Assembly (NCBI GenBank): GCA_028687415.1
Contig: JAQUAC010000091.1
Location: 1-8,193 of the forward strand
Origin: Acidocella sp.
Lineage (GTDB): Bacteria > Pseudomonadota > Alphaproteobacteria > Acetobacterales > Acetobacteraceae
Direction of reading: 5' to 3'
DNA length: 8,193 nucleotides
Part shown: positions 1 to 6,546 of the stretch, in pieces
Layout: each line of letters opens with the position of its first letter
Position numbering within the stretch: the stretch's first letter is position 1
The notes under the pieces: model-generated
What the model was told of the DNA's origin: nothing
The model's database searches: none
The model's input: the letters and a program-made list of their open reading frames with translations, nothing else
Made by a program: the position numbers and the translations under genes

Positions 1-157
1 GCTCGTCTGCGGGCTGGGGGCCATCGCCAATATCGGCATCGCCAAAGCGCTGTATGCGGAAAACGGGCGCAGCCTGTTCTCCGGCGCCGCCGGCGCGGCG
101 GTGGGCGTGGTGTGGAACTACGCCGTCTCCGCCACGCTGGTCTGGCGCGTGCGCTAA
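1..157 (+). CDS. GtrA-like membrane domain, C-terminal end (5' truncated by the window)
   Basis: The last 51 codons of a gene whose start lies outside the window, read in the frame beginning at base 2 and ending with TAA at 155-157. The visible protein is hydrophobic and ends in WNYAVSATLVWRVR. This resembles the closing transmembrane helix of GtrA-family proteins, where a W-N-Y/F-x-x-x-x-x-x-F/W-R ending is usual. GtrA proteins are small four-helix membrane proteins linked to moving polyprenyl-phosphate sugars across the inner membrane. In alphaproteobacteria the domain is often fused behind a GT2 polyprenyl-phosphate mannosyl/glucosyltransferase, and this may be such a fusion; the N-terminal part cannot be seen. 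Its stop codon overlaps the ATG of the next gene (TAATG), which suggests coupled translation and a shared pathway. The family call is moderately sure; stand-alone versus fusion is open. Confidence 0.65.
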   Translation, partial: LVCGLGAIANIGIAKALYAENGRSLFSGAAGAAVGVVWNYAVSATLVWRVR

Positions 158-1536
158 TGAGGCTGGCCCTGGCGGCGCTGTTGGCGCTCACCGCGCTGCG
201 CCTCGCCTTGGCCGCCACGCTGCAGCTGGCACCGGACGAAGCCTATTACTTCCTGTGGTCCACACATTTGCAGGCGGGGTATTTCGACCATCCCCCGATG
301 GTGGCGCTGTGGATCAAGGCCGGCACGGCCCTGTGCGGCAACACCGCTCTGGGCGTGCGGCTGCTGGGGCCAATTTCCGCTGCTTTGGGGTCGCTGCTGC
401 TGTGGGATGCGGGCGAACGGCTGCTGCCGGGGCGGCGGGCCGGGCTGGTGGCGGCCATGCTGCTGAACGCGACGCTGATGGTGGGGGCTGGGGCGATCAT
501 CATGACGCCTGACACACCGCTTTTGTTCTTTTGGAGCTGCGGGCTGGCGGCGTTGGCGCGGCTGGTGACCTCGGGCAATCCGCGCTGGTGGCTGGCCGTG
601 GGGCTGGCGGCTGGCGGCATGCTGCTCTCCAAATACACCGCCGCCTTGTTCATCGCCGCCACCTTTCTGTGGCTGGTATTCACCCCCGCCATGCGCCCGC
701 AACTGCGCACCCCCTGGCCCTGGGCGGCGATAGCACTGGCTTTGGCGCTATTCGCTCCGGATATCGGCTGGAACGCGGCGCATGGCTGGGCGAGCTACTT
801 CAAGCAGGGCGGGCGGGTGACGCAGTTCGACGCGGCGCGGGCGGCGCAGTTCCTTGTGGAGCTGGTGGTGGGACAGGCGGCCTTGTTCACCCCCTTGGTG
901 CTGGCGCTGGCGGGGGTTGGCCTGTGGCGGCTACGGCGTGAGACCGCCCCCGGCGCGCGGCTGCTGCTTTGGCTTACACTAGTGCCGGCGGCAATGTTTC
1001 TGGAACATGTGCTCTCTGACCGCGTGCAGGGGAACTGGGTGGCGATCCTCTACCCCTCCGCCTGCCTGAGCGCGGCGTTGCTGCCGCCGGGGCGCTGGCT
1101 GAAACCGGCTTTGGGACTGGGCTTTGGCGTCACCGCGCTGGCCTATATCCAGGCTGTTTCCGCCCCCTTCCCCATTCCGGCGCGCATGGACACCTCCGCC
1201 CTGCAACTCTCCGGCTGGCAGGCGCTGGCGCGGGACGCCGCGGCCTCGCACCCCGCCTTTCTCACCACCGACGACTACGCCACCGCCGCCGCCTTGGCCT
1301 TCTACGCGCCGAAGGATGTGCCGGTGCTGGGGTTGGGCAAGCGCTGGGGCTATTTCGACTGGCCGCATTCCGGGCAAACCGGGGAGATGGGCATTATGGT
1401 GACACGTCATAGCGACGCGGATTGCCCCGAAGAGCTGGGGCGCATCACCCGCAGGCGCGGGGCGGAAGTTATTGCCACCTACCGGCTCTGCCGCATTACC
1501 GAACCTAAGCCAGGGGTGGAGTTGCCCCGGCCATGA
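157..1536 (+). CDS. GT-C membrane glycosyltransferase (PMT_2 / ArnT / RgtA-like)
   Basis: A 459-residue polytopic inner-membrane protein with about ten hydrophobic helices. It probably moves a sugar from a polyprenyl-phosphate donor to a lipid or glycan on the periplasmic side. After a first membrane helix (residues 1-22) comes the first periplasmic loop with the family's acidic signature, APDEAYYF (D27, E28), then GYFDHPPM at 41-48. Further family-like signatures are TPDTPLLFFW (D119) and LLSKYTAALF (K159). The soluble C-terminal part, from about residue 345, carries an aromatic-rich stretch that includes KRWGYFDWPHSG. I chose ATG 157 because it overlaps the preceding stop codon as TAATG. 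A GTG at 112 in the same frame would overlap the upstream gene by 46 bases. No clear Shine-Dalgarno precedes it, consistent with translational coupling. The upstream GtrA domain fits a role in supplying the lipid-linked sugar. Sugar and acceptor cannot be told from sequence alone; lipid A core, polysaccharide or protein are all possible. Confidence 0.82.
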   Translation: MRLALAALLALTALRLALAATLQLAPDEAYYFLWSTHLQAGYFDHPPMVALWIKAGTALCGNTALGVRLLGPISAALGSLLLWDAGERLLPGRRAGLVAAMLLNATLMVGAGAIIMTPDTPLLFFWSCGLAALARLVTSGNPRWWLAVGLAAGGMLLSKYTAALFIAATFLWLVFTPAMRPQLRTPWPWAAIALALALFAPDIGWNAAHGWASYFKQGGRVTQFDAARAAQFLVELVVGQAALFTPLVLALAGVGLWRLRRETAPGARLLLWLTLVPAAMFLEHVLSDRVQGNWVAILYPSACLSAALLPPGRWLKPALGLGFGVTALAYIQAVSAPFPIPARMDTSALQLSGWQALARDAAASHPAFLTTDDYATAAALAFYAPKDVPVLGLGKRWGYFDWPHSGQTGEMGIMVTRHSDADCPEELGRITRRRGAEVIATYRLCRITEPKPGVELPRP

Positions 1537-1588
1537 CACCGCGCGCCGTGCATGAGGTGCGGGCGGGCAAGGCGCTTTCCGGGAGAGG

Positions 1589-2782
1589 TTAGCGCTCCAC
1601 CACCCGCAGCGGCACGGGGCGGAGCGTGAATATGCTCGTCACGCGGGACAAAAACCCGGTCCAGGTTTTGTCCACCCACACCAGCGGCAGAGCGCAAGCC
1701 AAGGTGACCGCCAGGCTGATGCCGGCGGCCATGAGCGCGCTGCTCTGCGGGGTGAGCCAGGCCAGCCCCGAGAGGAACGACCTGGCGCCGACGGAAAGCA
1801 TGACCGGCCCGTGCAGCAGATAGATGGGGAAAGAGAGCAGCCCCAGCCACACCGCCCAGCTTTTGGAGAACGCGCGCCGCAGCCAGGGATTGCCGAGCAG
1901 CAGCACGATGGTAAGGGCGGCCCCGGCATCCCACACGAAATGCCCGGTATCGCCCGGCGGCAGCAGAGTTTTCAACAATGCGTGAATGCGCAGGTTCTGC
2001 TCGTAGGTGAAGCTGAACAGATAAACCGCTAGCCCGCCCAGCGGCAGCGCCCAGCGATTGGAGATGTCCGGCAGCCGGTCCTCAGCAAAGAGCATGGCCA
2101 GCACGGTGCCGACCAGGAAATCCGCGAAATAGGTCTGAGGGTATTGCGTGCCGGAGAGGTAGAACCCCAGCCCCACCAGTGCCAGACGCAGCCCCCAATT
2201 GCGGATGGCGAACAGCACCGGGGCGGCGAGAAAGATGGCGAAGGAGCCAAACAGCTCGATGCGCATGGTCCAGAGCGGGGAGTCGAAATCCACCTCGCCA
2301 CGCGTAAACACGTTCACCAGCCCCTCGCGCAACGCTCCCCACCAAGTGAGGTGTTCAGGCTCAATGGGGGCATTGCCGTGCGAGGCCATCCAACCGGCGC
2401 CGATGATGTCCGCCGCCGCCTTGTAGTCGTGCCCGGACCAGCGGATGAGCACGAAGGCGATGAGACTGGCGATACAGGTAAGCCCCGCCAGACGCGGCCA
2501 GCGCTTGAGAATGGCCACCAGCACACGGGAGAGCCGCCTGTCCCGCGCGAAGGGCAGGCTGAGAATGAAGCCCGACAGCACGAAAAACACCGCCACCGCC
2601 GCGCCGCCATTCAACAGGCCGAGGATGAATTGCAGCAGCGTGTCCAGCCTGCCGTACCCGTGCGGCACTACGCCGACGCCCTTGGGCGTGAAGCCGAGCA
2701 CCAGATGGTACAGCACCACCACCGCCGCCGCGATGCCGCGTAAACCCTCAAGAGGGACGAGTTTCCGGCCAGACTGCGCCAT
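1589..2782 (-). CDS. Acyltransferase-3 family (OafA/YrhL-like) membrane protein
   Basis: A 397-residue inner-membrane acyltransferase of the AT3 family, whose members typically transfer acetyl or other acyl groups to sugars of O-antigen, exopolysaccharide or Nod-factor-like glycans. Landmarks in order: PLEGLRGIAA at 10-19 with VVVLYH (H26, the conserved histidine after the first helix); FFVLSGFILS at 66-75; KRWPRL at 93-98 (the basic R/K-x-x-x-R element); LWTMRIELFGS at 170-180 (E176); and LSFPIYLLHGPV at 316-327. About ten hydrophobic helices cover the protein. It is complete and of normal family length, with no fused SGNH domain. ATG 2782 gives the usual short N-terminus before the PLEGLRG motif. 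An in-frame ATG at 2806 and TTG at 2818 lie in a hairpin and look less likely. AAGG stands nine bases before the chosen ATG. It is downstream of and co-directional with ilvE (59 bases apart) and convergent with the glycosyltransferase. The glycan substrate is inferred only from neighbourhood. Confidence 0.9.
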   Translation of the reverse strand: MAQSGRKLVPLEGLRGIAAAVVVLYHLVLGFTPKGVGVVPHGYGRLDTLLQFILGLLNGGAAVAVFFVLSGFILSLPFARDRRLSRVLVAILKRWPRLAGLTCIASLIAFVLIRWSGHDYKAAADIIGAGWMASHGNAPIEPEHLTWWGALREGLVNVFTRGEVDFDSPLWTMRIELFGSFAIFLAAPVLFAIRNWGLRLALVGLGFYLSGTQYPQTYFADFLVGTVLAMLFAEDRLPDISNRWALPLGGLAVYLFSFTYEQNLRIHALLKTLLPPGDTGHFVWDAGAALTIVLLLGNPWLRRAFSKSWAVWLGLLSFPIYLLHGPVMLSVGARSFLSGLAWLTPQSSALMAAGISLAVTLACALPLVWVDKTWTGFLSRVTSIFTLRPVPLRVVER

Positions 2783-2790
2783 GAGGCTAG

Positions 2791-2821
2791 ACCTTGAACC
2801 GCGCATGGCGCGATTCAAGGT
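2791..2821 (-). promoter_or_regulatory. Strong hairpin in the ilvE-acyltransferase spacer, overlapping the putative ribosome binding site
   Basis: Bases 2791-2804 and 2808-2821 are inverted copies with a three-base loop. In RNA read from the - strand the stem is 14 pairs including one G-U wobble. In + strand RNA the same position would be a C/A mismatch, so the structure is best formed in the - strand transcript that carries ilvE and the acyltransferase. The AAGG that is the only Shine-Dalgarno-like element for the acyltransferase ATG (2782) lies in the 3' arm at 2792-2795 of the + coordinate. No T tract follows (the next bases are CTAGCC), so it is not a classical intrinsic terminator. It could be an attenuator, an RNA-processing or stabilising stem after ilvE, or a translation-blocking stem. 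The fold is seen; the role is inference. Confidence 0.6.
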
Positions 2822-2841
2822 TCCACAATGTTACCAGTGTG

Positions 2842-3744
2842 TCAGGCGGCGCGCTTGGCCACTTCCTCCGGCGCCATCAGCACCAGAGCCTCGTAATCAG
2901 CCAGCAGCGTCTCGGTGACGCTGCTCGGGGCGTAGTGCAGATCCGGGCCGATCTGGCGCACCGGAGTGATTTCCGCCGCCGTGCCGGTGAGGAATGCCTC
3001 ACCGAAGCTGGCCATCTCCTCGGGCTTGATGTGGCGCTCGATAACCTCAATGCCCCGGGCCTTGGCCAGGGAGATCACGGTTTTGCGGGTGATGCCGTCC
3101 AGGAAGCAATCCGGGATGGGGGTGTGCAGCTTGCCGTCCTTGACGAAGAAGAGGTTCGCCCCGGTGGCTTCGGCCACGAGGCCGTCCCAGGTGTACATCA
3201 GCGCGTCGTTATAGCCCTCGGCCTCGGCCTTATGCTTGGAGAGCGTGCCGATCATGTACAGCCCGGCGGCCTTGGAGGCGGTGGGGGCGGTCTGCGGGTG
3301 CGGGCGGCGCCAGTCGGCGATGCCGAGGCGCACGCCCTTCAGCCGGTCCGCGCCGAACAGGTTCGGCCATTCCCAGCAGGCGACCATCAGGTGGATTTTG
3401 GTGTTCTGGGCGGAAACGGAGAGCTGCTCGGTGCCGCGCCAAGCCAGCGGGCGCAGATAGGCGTCCGTGAGGTTGTTGGCTTTCAGCACGTCCTCGCAGG
3501 CCTGGTTGATCTGCGCGGCGGTGAAGGGGATGTCAAAGCCCAGGATCTGCCCGGAGGCGATCAGCCGGTCTGTATGCGCATCGCGCTTGAAGATGTTGCC
3601 GCCATAGGCGCGCACACCCTCGAATACCGCGGAAGCGTAGTGCAGCCCGTGGCTAAGCACGTGCAACTTCGCTTCACGCCAGGGGATCAGCTTGCCGTCC
3701 CACCAGATGAAACCATCACGATCGTCGAAAGGGATAAGCGCCAT
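2842..3744 (-). CDS. ilvE: Branched-chain amino acid aminotransferase (class IV, PLP-dependent)
   Basis: A 300-residue cytosolic fold-type IV aminotransferase that catalyses the reversible last step of leucine, isoleucine and valine synthesis: a branched-chain 2-oxo acid plus glutamate gives the amino acid plus 2-oxoglutarate. Visible family landmarks: HGLHYASAVFEGVRAY at 32-47; YLRPLAWRG at 96-104; TASKAAGLYM at 155-164, with K158 as the PLP-binding lysine; GLVAEATGANLFFV at 188-201, where E192 is the cofactor-contacting glutamate; LDGITRKTVI at 215-224; and TGTAAEITPVR at 253-263. Length is typical of IlvE. ATG 3744 is preferred because GGAG lies ten bases upstream; an in-frame TTG at 3750 would leave only four bases. 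It is divergent from the MarR-family gene, and the 110-bp spacer should hold both promoters. The only doubt is substrate preference, since D-amino-acid transaminase and 4-amino-4-deoxychorismate lyase share the fold; the length and the YLRPL and TASKAAGLY signatures favour IlvE. Confidence 0.93.
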   Translation of the reverse strand: MALIPFDDRDGFIWWDGKLIPWREAKLHVLSHGLHYASAVFEGVRAYGGNIFKRDAHTDRLIASGQILGFDIPFTAAQINQACEDVLKANNLTDAYLRPLAWRGTEQLSVSAQNTKIHLMVACWEWPNLFGADRLKGVRLGIADWRRPHPQTAPTASKAAGLYMIGTLSKHKAEAEGYNDALMYTWDGLVAEATGANLFFVKDGKLHTPIPDCFLDGITRKTVISLAKARGIEVIERHIKPEEMASFGEAFLTGTAAEITPVRQIGPDLHYAPSSVTETLLADYEALVLMAPEEVAKRAA

Positions 3745-3854
3745 AGTCAAAACACTCCGGTTGCGCTAGCTTGATATGACAAAATAACGTTTAACATAAG
3801 TCAGTCATACTGCCATGCTGCGCGTGAAAAACCTCTGAAGATTGCGAAGCTGCC
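3745..3854. promoter_or_regulatory. Divergent control region between ilvE and the MarR-family gene
   Basis: This 110-bp spacer separates two divergent genes and is clearly more AT-rich than its flanks, especially 3771-3812. Two symmetric elements stand out. TTGATATGACAA at 3771-3782 is a partial palindrome of the TTG-N6-CAA type, with 8 of 12 positions matching its reverse complement. TATGAC at 3775-3780 is repeated inverted as GTCATA at 3804-3809, with AACGTT (3786-3791) between the copies. A weak sigma-70-like pair for the + strand could be TTGATA (3771-3776) and TAACAT (3792-3797), but the 15-base gap is short. The flanking MarR and OmpR regulators make autoregulation here plausible. The symmetry is seen; promoter and operator roles are inference. 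Confidence 0.4.
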
Positions 3855-4433
3855 ATGCAAGACCTCACGACTCAACCATTCTCTGGCCTGAAGCGGGAAA
3901 CCCAGCCCGGCTCGCCGCACGCCGCCCCCGGCGTGGGGCTGCTGTTTTTGCGCGAGGAAGAGCTTCGAACGGCCCAGGACATGGTCTTTTTCGCCCTGCG
4001 CGATATGACCGAGGCGCCTGACGCCATCCTCGCGGAACTGGATTTCGGCCGCGCGCATCACCGCACCCTGCACTGGATCGCACGGCGGCCGGGGCTGAAA
4101 GTGGGCGAGCTGCTGGGCATTCTCGGCATCACCAAGCAGAGCCTGACGCGCGTGCTGGGGCCGCTGATCCGCCAGGGCTATGTGGCGCAGGTGCCCGGCC
4201 AGCAGGACCGGCGGCAACGCCTGCTCACCCTCACGGAAAAAGGCGCGGCGCTGGAGCGCAAGCTGTTCGAGGCACAGCGCGAGCGGCTCGTGGCCGCATA
4301 CCGCGAGGCTGGCGGCCCGGCGGTGGACGGGTTCAAGCGCGTGCTGCGCGGGCTGATGCGCCAGCAGGGCCGGGACTATATCGACTCCCTGGAGGCGCAT
4401 CGCGCTGGCCGGGGGCCGCGCGGCGGCACCTGA
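3855..4433 (+). CDS. petP: MarR-family winged-helix regulator, PetP-like
   Basis: A 192-residue cytoplasmic DNA-binding protein with a MarR winged helix-turn-helix. After a low-complexity N-terminal tail of about 25 residues come helix FLREEELRTAQDMVFFALRD (31-50), then GRAHHRTLHWIARRPGLKVGEL (65-86). The recognition helix is ITKQSLTRVLGPLIRQGYV (92-110), and the wing has QDRRQR followed by LLTLTEKG (117-130), the usual MarR D-x-R-x-x-x-x-x-L-T. A C-terminal helical part follows, probably for dimerisation. The order MarR gene then OmpR-type response regulator gene, divergent from an ilvE homologue, matches the petP-petR arrangement known from Rhodobacter capsulatus and common in alphaproteobacteria, where PetR is needed for cytochrome bc1 (petABC) expression. 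Only ten bases separate its stop from the response regulator ATG. The MarR call is firm; the PetP name rests on synteny and recollection of the family. No ligand can be inferred. Confidence 0.78.
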   Translation: MQDLTTQPFSGLKRETQPGSPHAAPGVGLLFLREEELRTAQDMVFFALRDMTEAPDAILAELDFGRAHHRTLHWIARRPGLKVGELLGILGITKQSLTRVLGPLIRQGYVAQVPGQQDRRQRLLTLTEKGAALERKLFEAQRERLVAAYREAGGPAVDGFKRVLRGLMRQQGRDYIDSLEAHRAGRGPRGGT

Positions 4434-4443
4434 AAGCAATTTC

Positions 4444-5139
4444 ATGAGCGGCGACCTTCCGCACATTCTGCTGGTGGATGACGATTCGCGGCTCTGCGCC
4501 CTGGCCGGGCGCTTTTTGACCGAGCAGGGCTTCCGCGTGACGCAGGCGGCCTCCGCCGCCGCCGCGCGCGACCATCTGCGCTTCATGGATTTCGACCTGA
4601 TGGTGCTGGATGTGATGATGCCAGGCGAAAGCGGGCTGGAATTCACCGGCGATTTGCGCGCCGAGCGGGCGCCCTCCATGCCTATTCTGCTGCTCACCGC
4701 GCGGGACACGCCGGAGGATATCATCGCCGGGTTCGAGGCCGGGGCGGATGATTATCTCGGCAAACCGTTCGACCCCCGCGTGCTGGTGGCGCGCATCCGC
4801 GCCATGCTGCGCCGCGCCCAGCCGCCCGCCGCCGCCACCGCACCGCTGCAACTGGGCAGCGCGGTGTTCGATGCCGGCCGGGGCGAACTCGCCACCCCCA
4901 CGGCGCGCGTGCGTCTCACCGGGGCGGAACTCTCTTTGCTGATGGCGCTGGCGGCGAGGCCGCATGAAATCCTCTCGCGCGAGGCGCTGGCCGGAGTGCT
5001 GGGGCTGGATGACGTGAATGAACGCGCCATCGACGTGCAAGTAACGCGCCTGCGCCGCAAGATAGAGCCGGACCCGCGCGAGCCGCGCTTTCTGCACACG
5101 GTGCGCGGCAAGGGCTACACGCTCAAGCCGGGGCCATGA
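4444..5139 (+). CDS. petR: OmpR-family two-component response regulator, PetR-like
   Basis: A 231-residue cytoplasmic transcription regulator. The receiver domain spans about 6-122, with acidic pocket D12-D13, phosphoacceptor D56 in LMVLDVMMPG, switch threonine T85 in LLLTARD and invariant K107 in YLGKPFD. After an alanine/proline-rich linker (about 125-135) the winged-helix output domain runs from about 136 to 229. It includes LTGAELSLLMAL, a recognition helix around ERAIDVQVTRLRRKIE (193-208) and the terminal wing VRGKGYTL. All catalytic residues are intact, so it should be phosphorylatable. Its stop overlaps the start of the kinase gene (ATGA), which points to the kinase as cognate partner. 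In Rhodobacter capsulatus the homologous PetR controls cytochrome bc1 expression; whether that target is kept here is unknown, since no pet genes are in the window. An EnvZ/OmpR-type osmotic or envelope role is the main alternative. Confidence 0.82.
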   Translation: MSGDLPHILLVDDDSRLCALAGRFLTEQGFRVTQAASAAAARDHLRFMDFDLMVLDVMMPGESGLEFTGDLRAERAPSMPILLLTARDTPEDIIAGFEAGADDYLGKPFDPRVLVARIRAMLRRAQPPAAATAPLQLGSAVFDAGRGELATPTARVRLTGAELSLLMALAARPHEILSREALAGVLGLDDVNERAIDVQVTRLRRKIEPDPREPRFLHTVRGKGYTLKPGP

Positions 5140-6464
5140 ATTTCGGCGCCCGCGGAGTCTCGGCGGAACGCGTGTTGCGCAAGATGCTGCCGCGTGGGCT
5201 ATTCGGGCGCTCGCTGCTTATCGTGCTGCTGCCGCTGGTGCTGTTGCAGGCGGTAGCGCTGGTGCTGTTCTACGGTGGCCATCTCAATGAGCTGTCCCGC
5301 CGCTTGGCCGGGGGGGTGGCCGGCGAGGCGGGGTTCATGATCGATGAGATCGACCGCGCCCCTGACACACGCGGCCTGATCATTCAGGAGACGGATAAGC
5401 ACTTCCAGTTTGGCACAGTGTTCCTGAAAGGCGAGGTGCTGCGGCATTTGCCGCCGCCGGACGCACCGGGCCCGGTGGATACCGACCTCGCCCGCGCGTT
5501 GGCCGTGGACCTGCACCGGCCCTTTAACGTGGCCTGGAACGCCAATCCCGGCATTATCGTCATCAACGTGCAGATGCCCGACGGCGTGCTGCGCATCGAG
5601 GTGCCGCGCAAACGCCTGTATATCGGCACGTTCTATCTGTTCCTGGTCTGGCTCATCGGCAGTTCGCTGCTGTTGTTTGGCCTCGCGGCGCTGTTTCTGC
5701 GCACCCAGGTACGGGGCATACGCCGCTTGGCCGCCGCCGCCGAGGCGTTCGGCATGGGGCGGGATAGCGGGCCCATCCGCCCGGAAGGCGCGATAGAGGT
5801 GCGCCGCGCCGCCACCGCCTTCAACCGCATGCAGGAGCGGGTGCGCCGCTTCCTCGCCCAGCGCACCACCATGCTGGCGGGGGTAAGCCATGATCTGCGC
5901 ACGCCGCTCACACGGCTGCGCCTGGCACTGGCCATGCTGCCGCAAATCCCCGAGGGTGAGCTGGCGGACATGAATAGCGACATTGAGGAAATGGAGCGGC
6001 TGATCGGCATCTATCTCAACTTCGCGCGCGGCGAGGGCGGGGAGCAGCCCGCCCCCACCGAGATGCTTCCCCTGCTGGAGGATCTTTGCGTCGCAGCCCG
6101 CCGCGCCGGGGCCAGCATCAGCCTCACCGCCGAGCACCAGCTCACCGCCACGCTGCGGGCCGAGGCCATGCGCCGGGCCTTGACCAACCTTATTGACAAC
6201 GCCCGCCGCCACGGCACGCATATCTGGCTCAGCGCCCACCGCACCGCCGAAACCACGGTGCAAATCATCATCGACGATGACGGCCCCGGCATCCCCTCCG
6301 CAAAGCGCGAAACCCTGCTGAAACCCTTCGAAAGCAACGACCCCGGCGGCACCGGACTCGGCCTCGCCATCGCCCAGGATATCATCGGCGCCCATGGCGG
6401 TTCCATCCGCCTGCTCGACCGCCCCAGCGGCGGCCTGCGCGTCGCCATCGAGCTGCCTGCATAG
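5136..6464 (+). CDS. EnvZ-like membrane sensor histidine kinase
   Basis: A 442-residue inner-membrane HPK of the EnvZ type that should phosphorylate, and dephosphorylate, the response regulator encoded just upstream. Order of parts: short basic cytoplasmic N-terminus; first membrane helix at about 24-47; periplasmic sensor region of roughly 110 residues (50-160) with no recognisable named domain; second membrane helix at about 162-188; HAMP domain at about 189-241; dimerisation/phosphoacceptor helix with SHDLRTPLTR (H252); and an ATP-binding domain with N box NLIDNARRHG (N351, N355), G1 box DDDGPGIP (380-387) and G2 box GGTGLGLAIA (404-413). All catalytic boxes are intact. The SHDLRTPLTRLRLA phosphoacceptor region is close to that of EnvZ itself. 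ATG 5136 overlaps the preceding TGA, so translation is likely coupled. The signal sensed is not evident; the periplasmic region is rich in proline and acidic residues around 104-117. Confidence 0.88.
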   Translation: MNFGARGVSAERVLRKMLPRGLFGRSLLIVLLPLVLLQAVALVLFYGGHLNELSRRLAGGVAGEAGFMIDEIDRAPDTRGLIIQETDKHFQFGTVFLKGEVLRHLPPPDAPGPVDTDLARALAVDLHRPFNVAWNANPGIIVINVQMPDGVLRIEVPRKRLYIGTFYLFLVWLIGSSLLLFGLAALFLRTQVRGIRRLAAAAEAFGMGRDSGPIRPEGAIEVRRAATAFNRMQERVRRFLAQRTTMLAGVSHDLRTPLTRLRLALAMLPQIPEGELADMNSDIEEMERLIGIYLNFARGEGGEQPAPTEMLPLLEDLCVAARRAGASISLTAEHQLTATLRAEAMRRALTNLIDNARRHGTHIWLSAHRTAETTVQIIIDDDGPGIPSAKRETLLKPFESNDPGGTGLGLAIAQDIIGAHGGSIRLLDRPSGGLRVAIELPA

Positions 6465-6546
6465 GGCGCAGCGTTCTCCTGCCTTGCTGGGCAACACGCC
6501 CATTCCGGTGTTCATATGCCTTAATGGCGGGACGTTCGGAGGGGTG
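6465..6546 (+). other. Short spacer between the kinase gene and the nucleotidase gene
   Basis: No coding potential is apparent in this 82-base gap. An imperfect stem can be drawn from GGCAACAC (6490-6497) to TGTTCATATGCC (6509-6520), but it has internal loops and no following T tract, so I do not call a terminator. The kinase transcript may therefore run into the nucleotidase gene, or a promoter may lie here; no convincing -35/-10 pair is visible. Confidence 0.35.
6538..6544 (+). promoter_or_regulatory. Shine-Dalgarno sequence of the nucleotidase gene
   Basis: GGAGGGG ends two bases before the ATG at 6547, and its GGAGG core leaves four bases to it. It is by far the strongest ribosome binding site in the window. 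It fixes the start at 6547 rather than at the in-frame GTG codons at 6508 and 6544. Confidence 0.7.

Noticed and set aside
112..156. Glycosyltransferase start at GTG 112
   Set aside because: It would overlap the GtrA-like coding end by 46 bases and add a charged stretch before the first membrane helix. The TAATG junction at 155-159 is the more natural start.
1537..1588. Possible bidirectional terminator between the convergent glycosyltransferase and acyltransferase genes
   Set aside because: Only a 5-bp inverted repeat (GCGCT 1572-1576 / AGCGC 1591-1595) with a loose interior is found, and there is no T tract in either direction.
2144..2743. A 199-codon + strand frame inside the acyltransferase gene
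   Set aside because: It is rich in H, Q, R and E with no motif, and the - strand AT3 protein has all its conserved motifs across the same stretch.
2783..2818. Longer acyltransferase N-terminus starting at TTG 2818 or ATG 2806
   Set aside because: Both codons lie in the hairpin and lack a well-spaced ribosome binding site. The extra residues are unlike the family N-terminus, which normally begins a few residues before the LEGLRG motif.
2794..3774. A 326-codon open frame on the + strand opposite ilvE
   Set aside because: ilvE on the other strand has a complete set of family motifs, including the PLP lysine. The antisense product shows no family features and crosses the hairpin and the control region.
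3801..4724. A 307-codon open frame on the - strand opposite the MarR gene and the start of the response regulator
   Set aside because: It spans two well-supported genes and their junction on the opposite strand and has shadow-type composition.
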